Shown here: positions 62,141 to 64,000 of the stretch, piece after piece | Layout of the letters: the number at the start of each line of letters is the position of its first letter | How positions within the stretch are numbered: position 1 is the stretch's first letter | Notes under the pieces: model-generated | Database searches by the model: none | What the model was told of the DNA's origin: nothing | The model's input: only the letters and a program-made list of their open reading frames with translations | Position numbers and translations under genes: made by a program | Assembly: GCA_963843565.1 (NCBI GenBank) | Contig: CAWJKY010000003.1 | Span: forward strand, 868,001-932,000 | Direction of reading: 5' to 3' | Length of the DNA stretch: 64,000 bases | Source: DASZQY01 sp963843565 | GTDB taxonomy: Bacteria > Pseudomonadota > Alphaproteobacteria > Rhizobiales > Kaistiaceae

Positions 62141-64000
62141 TCAGTGGGCCAGCACCGCCAGCAGCAGCAGGGCCACGATGTTGGTGATCTTGATCGCCGG
62201 GTTCACGGCCGGACCGGCGGTGTCCTTGTAGGGGTCGCCGACGGTGTCGCCGGTCACGGACGCCTTGTGGGCCTCCGAACCCTTCTGGTGGACGACGCCG
62301 TCACGGTCGGTGAAGCCGTCCTCGAACGACTTCTTGGCGTTGTCCCAGGCGCCGCCGCCGGAGGTCATGGAAATGGCCACGAACAGTCCGTTGACGATGA
62401 CACCGAGGAGCGAGGCGCCGAGCGCGGCGAAGGCCGAAGCGCGCGAGCCGGAGATCAGAAGCACGCCGAAATACACGACGATAGGCGCCAGAACCGGCAA
62501 CAGCGACGGCACGATCATCTCGCGGATGGCTGCCTTGGTCAGCAGGTCGACGGCGCGGCCGTAGTTCGGCTTCTCCGTGCCCTGCATGATGCCAGGGTGC
62601 TCGCGGAACTGGCGGCGCACTTCCTCGACGATCGAGCCTGCCGCGCGCCCCACAGCCGTCATGGCAATGCCGCCGAACAGATACGGGATGAGGCCGCCGA
62701 AGATGAGGCCGGCAACGACGTACGGGTTGGACAGGTTGAAGTCGACGGTGCCCATGCCCTTGAAGTAGGCGAACATGTCGCCGTGGGCCGCGAAGTAGGT
62801 CAGGTCGTTCGAGTAAGCGGCGAACAGAACCAGCGCGCCGAGGCCCGCCGAACCGATCGCATAGCCCTTGGTGACGGCCTTGGTGGTGTTGCCGACCGCG
62901 TCGAGGGCATCGGTGGTCTTGCGCACGTCGGCGGGCAACCCGGCCATTTCCGCGATGCCACCGGCGTTGTCGGTGACCGGGCCGAACGCGTCGAGGGCAA
63001 CGATCATGCCGGCGAGACCGAGCATGGTGGTGACCGCGATCGCCGTGCCAAAGAGGCCGCCGAGCTGGTAGGTGACGATGATGCCCGCGACGATGACCAG
63101 CGCCGGGAGCGCCGTCGACTCAAGCGAGACGGCGAGGCCCTGGATGACGTTGGTGCCGTGGCCGGTGACGGAGGCCTGGGCAATCGAGACAACCGGACGC
63201 TTGCCGGTGCCGGTGTAGTACTCGGTGATCACCACGATCAGGCCGGTGACGGCGAGGCCGGCGATGCCGCAAATGAACAGCGCCGTGCCCGTGACGGGAA
63301 CGCCGTTGGCGGTGCCGATAACGCCCCAGCCGAGGACCAGCGTGGTGGCGAGGGCGAGGCCGACGATCGAAAGCAGGCCGGTGACGATCAGTCCCTTGTA
63401 GAGCGCGCCCATGATCGAGTTGTTGGCGCCCAGGGTGACGAAGAACGTGCCGATGATCGACGTCAGGATGCAGACGCCCGCGACGGCGAGCGGGTAGAGC
63501 ATCGCATTGTCGAGGCTCGGCTGCGTGGCGAAGAAGATCGACGCCAGCACCATCGTGGCGACGACGGTGACCGCATAGGTCTCGAACAGGTCGGCAGCCA
63601 TGCCGGCGCAATCGCCGACGTTGTCGCCGACGTTATCCGCGATGGTCGCCGGGTTGCGGGGGTCGTCTTCCGGGATGCCGGCCTCGACCTTGCCGACGAG
63701 GTCGGCGCCGACGTCGGCACCCTTGGTGAAGATGCCGCCGCCGAGACGGGCGAAGATCGAGATGAGCGAGGCGCCAAAGCCGAGGGCGACCATCGCGTCG
63801 ATGACGATGCGGTCGTTGACTGCGTAACCGGCGAACTGGGTGAGGATCAGGAAGTAGATCGAGACGCCGAGAAGCGCCAGACCGGCGACCAGCATGCCGG
63901 TGATCGCACCGGAGCGGAACGCGATGGCGAGGCCGGCCGCAAGACTCTGGCTCGCCGCCTGTGCCGTGCGCACGTTGGCGCGGACCGAAACCATCATGCC
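62141..64000 (-). CDS. hppA: membrane-bound H+-translocating pyrophosphatase, N-terminus outside window
   Basis: At least 619 residues; the frame stays open to the right edge. Multi-helix pump coupling PPi hydrolysis to proton export. Active-site motifs: GGGIFTKGADVGADLVGKVE, DDPRNPATIADNVGDNVGDC and, in the C-terminal part, DNAKKSFEDG and GDTVGDPYKDTAGPAVNP. The segment GNTTKAVTKGYAIGSAG has Lys and Thr where K+-dependent enzymes have Ala and Gly/Ala, so this should be the K+-independent H+-PPase. Confidence 0.96.
   Translation of the reverse strand, partial: GMMVSVRANVRTAQAASQSLAAGLAIAFRSGAITGMLVAGLALLGVSIYFLILTQFAGYAVNDRIVIDAMVALGFGASLISIFARLGGGIFTKGADVGADLVGKVEAGIPEDDPRNPATIADNVGDNVGDCAGMAADLFETYAVTVVATMVLASIFFATQPSLDNAMLYPLAVAGVCILTSIIGTFFVTLGANNSIMGALYKGLIVTGLLSIVGLALATTLVLGWGVIGTANGVPVTGTALFICGIAGLAVTGLIVVITEYYTGTGKRPVVSIAQASVTGHGTNVIQGLAVSLESTALPALVIVAGIIVTYQLGGLFGTAIAVTTMLGLAGMIVALDAFGPVTDNAGGIAEMAGLPADVRKTTDALDAVGNTTKAVTKGYAIGSAGLGALVLFAAYSNDLTYFAAHGDMFAYFKGMGTVDFNLSNPYVVAGLIFGGLIPYLFGGIAMTAVGRAAGSIVEEVRRQFREHPGIMQGTEKPNYGRAVDLLTKAAIREMIVPSLLPVLAPIVVYFGVLLISGSRASAFAALGASLLGVIVNGLFVAISMTSGGGAWDNAKKSFEDGFTDRDGVVHQKGSEAHKASVTGDTVGDPYKDTAGPAVNPAIKITNIVALLLLAVLAH

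Overview
This window is chromosomal DNA of high GC content from an alphaproteobacterium, most likely of the order Hyphomicrobiales (Rhizobiales). The inference rests on gene families and gene orders typical of that group: an amidase, PBP1a and prfB set next to an RNase E whose S1 domain carries a long acidic insert, a free-standing NDUFA12-type complex I subunit, DUF2842 beside heme A synthase, the order (antisense strand) CBP3/UQCC chaperone, YceD, plsX, fabH, ihfA, merR, and a membrane H+-pyrophosphatase. Both window edges cut genes: an M23 peptidase at the left and hppA at the right.

Layout. 1-4340 holds the M23 peptidase end, a small membrane protein, a two-gene cassette of unknown function and prfB (read through a programmed +1 frameshift). 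4419-9015 is a complete sulfide and persulfide handling module: AhpD-like protein, DUF2892 protein, sulfide:quinone oxidoreductase and persulfide dioxygenase on the minus strand, and a BigR/SqrR-type sensor, rhodanese and TauE exporter on the plus strand, arranged around a nested palindrome. 9057-11205 has a cupin and a divergent wHTH-TPR regulator. 11209-18999 is the cell-wall and RNA block (PBP1a, AmiC, RNase E, NDUFA12). 19125-23754 is a tandem family of three secreted FecR-domain proteins, two with extreme proline/histidine-rich tails. 24362-28171 is class II ribonucleotide reductase. 28199-31855 is mostly non-coding and rich in palindromic repeats, with an intact and a decayed GIY-YIG nuclease gene and two c-type cytochromes. 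31856-39561 holds a DrrAB-like ABC exporter, a TadG-like protein, a glycosyltransferase-like protein, O-acetylhomoserine sulfhydrylase, a DUF2269 protein and a CoA-binding protein. 39650-46552 has an exported protein, rplM-rpsI, speB, argC, ctaA, DUF2842 and an ECF42-like sigma factor with its YCII partner. 46549-53663 is an exopolysaccharide locus (Wzc-like, Wza-like, GT4, UndP sugar transferase, Wzy-like), followed by tRNA-Pro(GGG). 53978-64000 carries a periplasmic ClpP-fold protein, DUF389, flavin reductase, the merR/ihfA/fabH/plsX/yceD/chaperone run, bamE and hppA.

Points most worth a second look: (1) the two-gene cassette bracketed by a 32-bp near-perfect duplication of the prfB 3' end (1490-1521 and 3218-3249), which looks like site-specific insertion at a protein-coding gene; (2) the FecR/poly-proline gene, where one missing G in a 7-G tract (20017-20023, versus 8 G in the tandem copy) is exactly what separates the reading frame from its natural C-terminus; (3) GIY-YIG genes packaged between palindromic repeats; (4) a terminator-like hairpin in the rplM leader with no upstream gene to terminate. 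Several genes appear to use TTG starts (45281, 52356, 61538, and 39079 on the minus strand).
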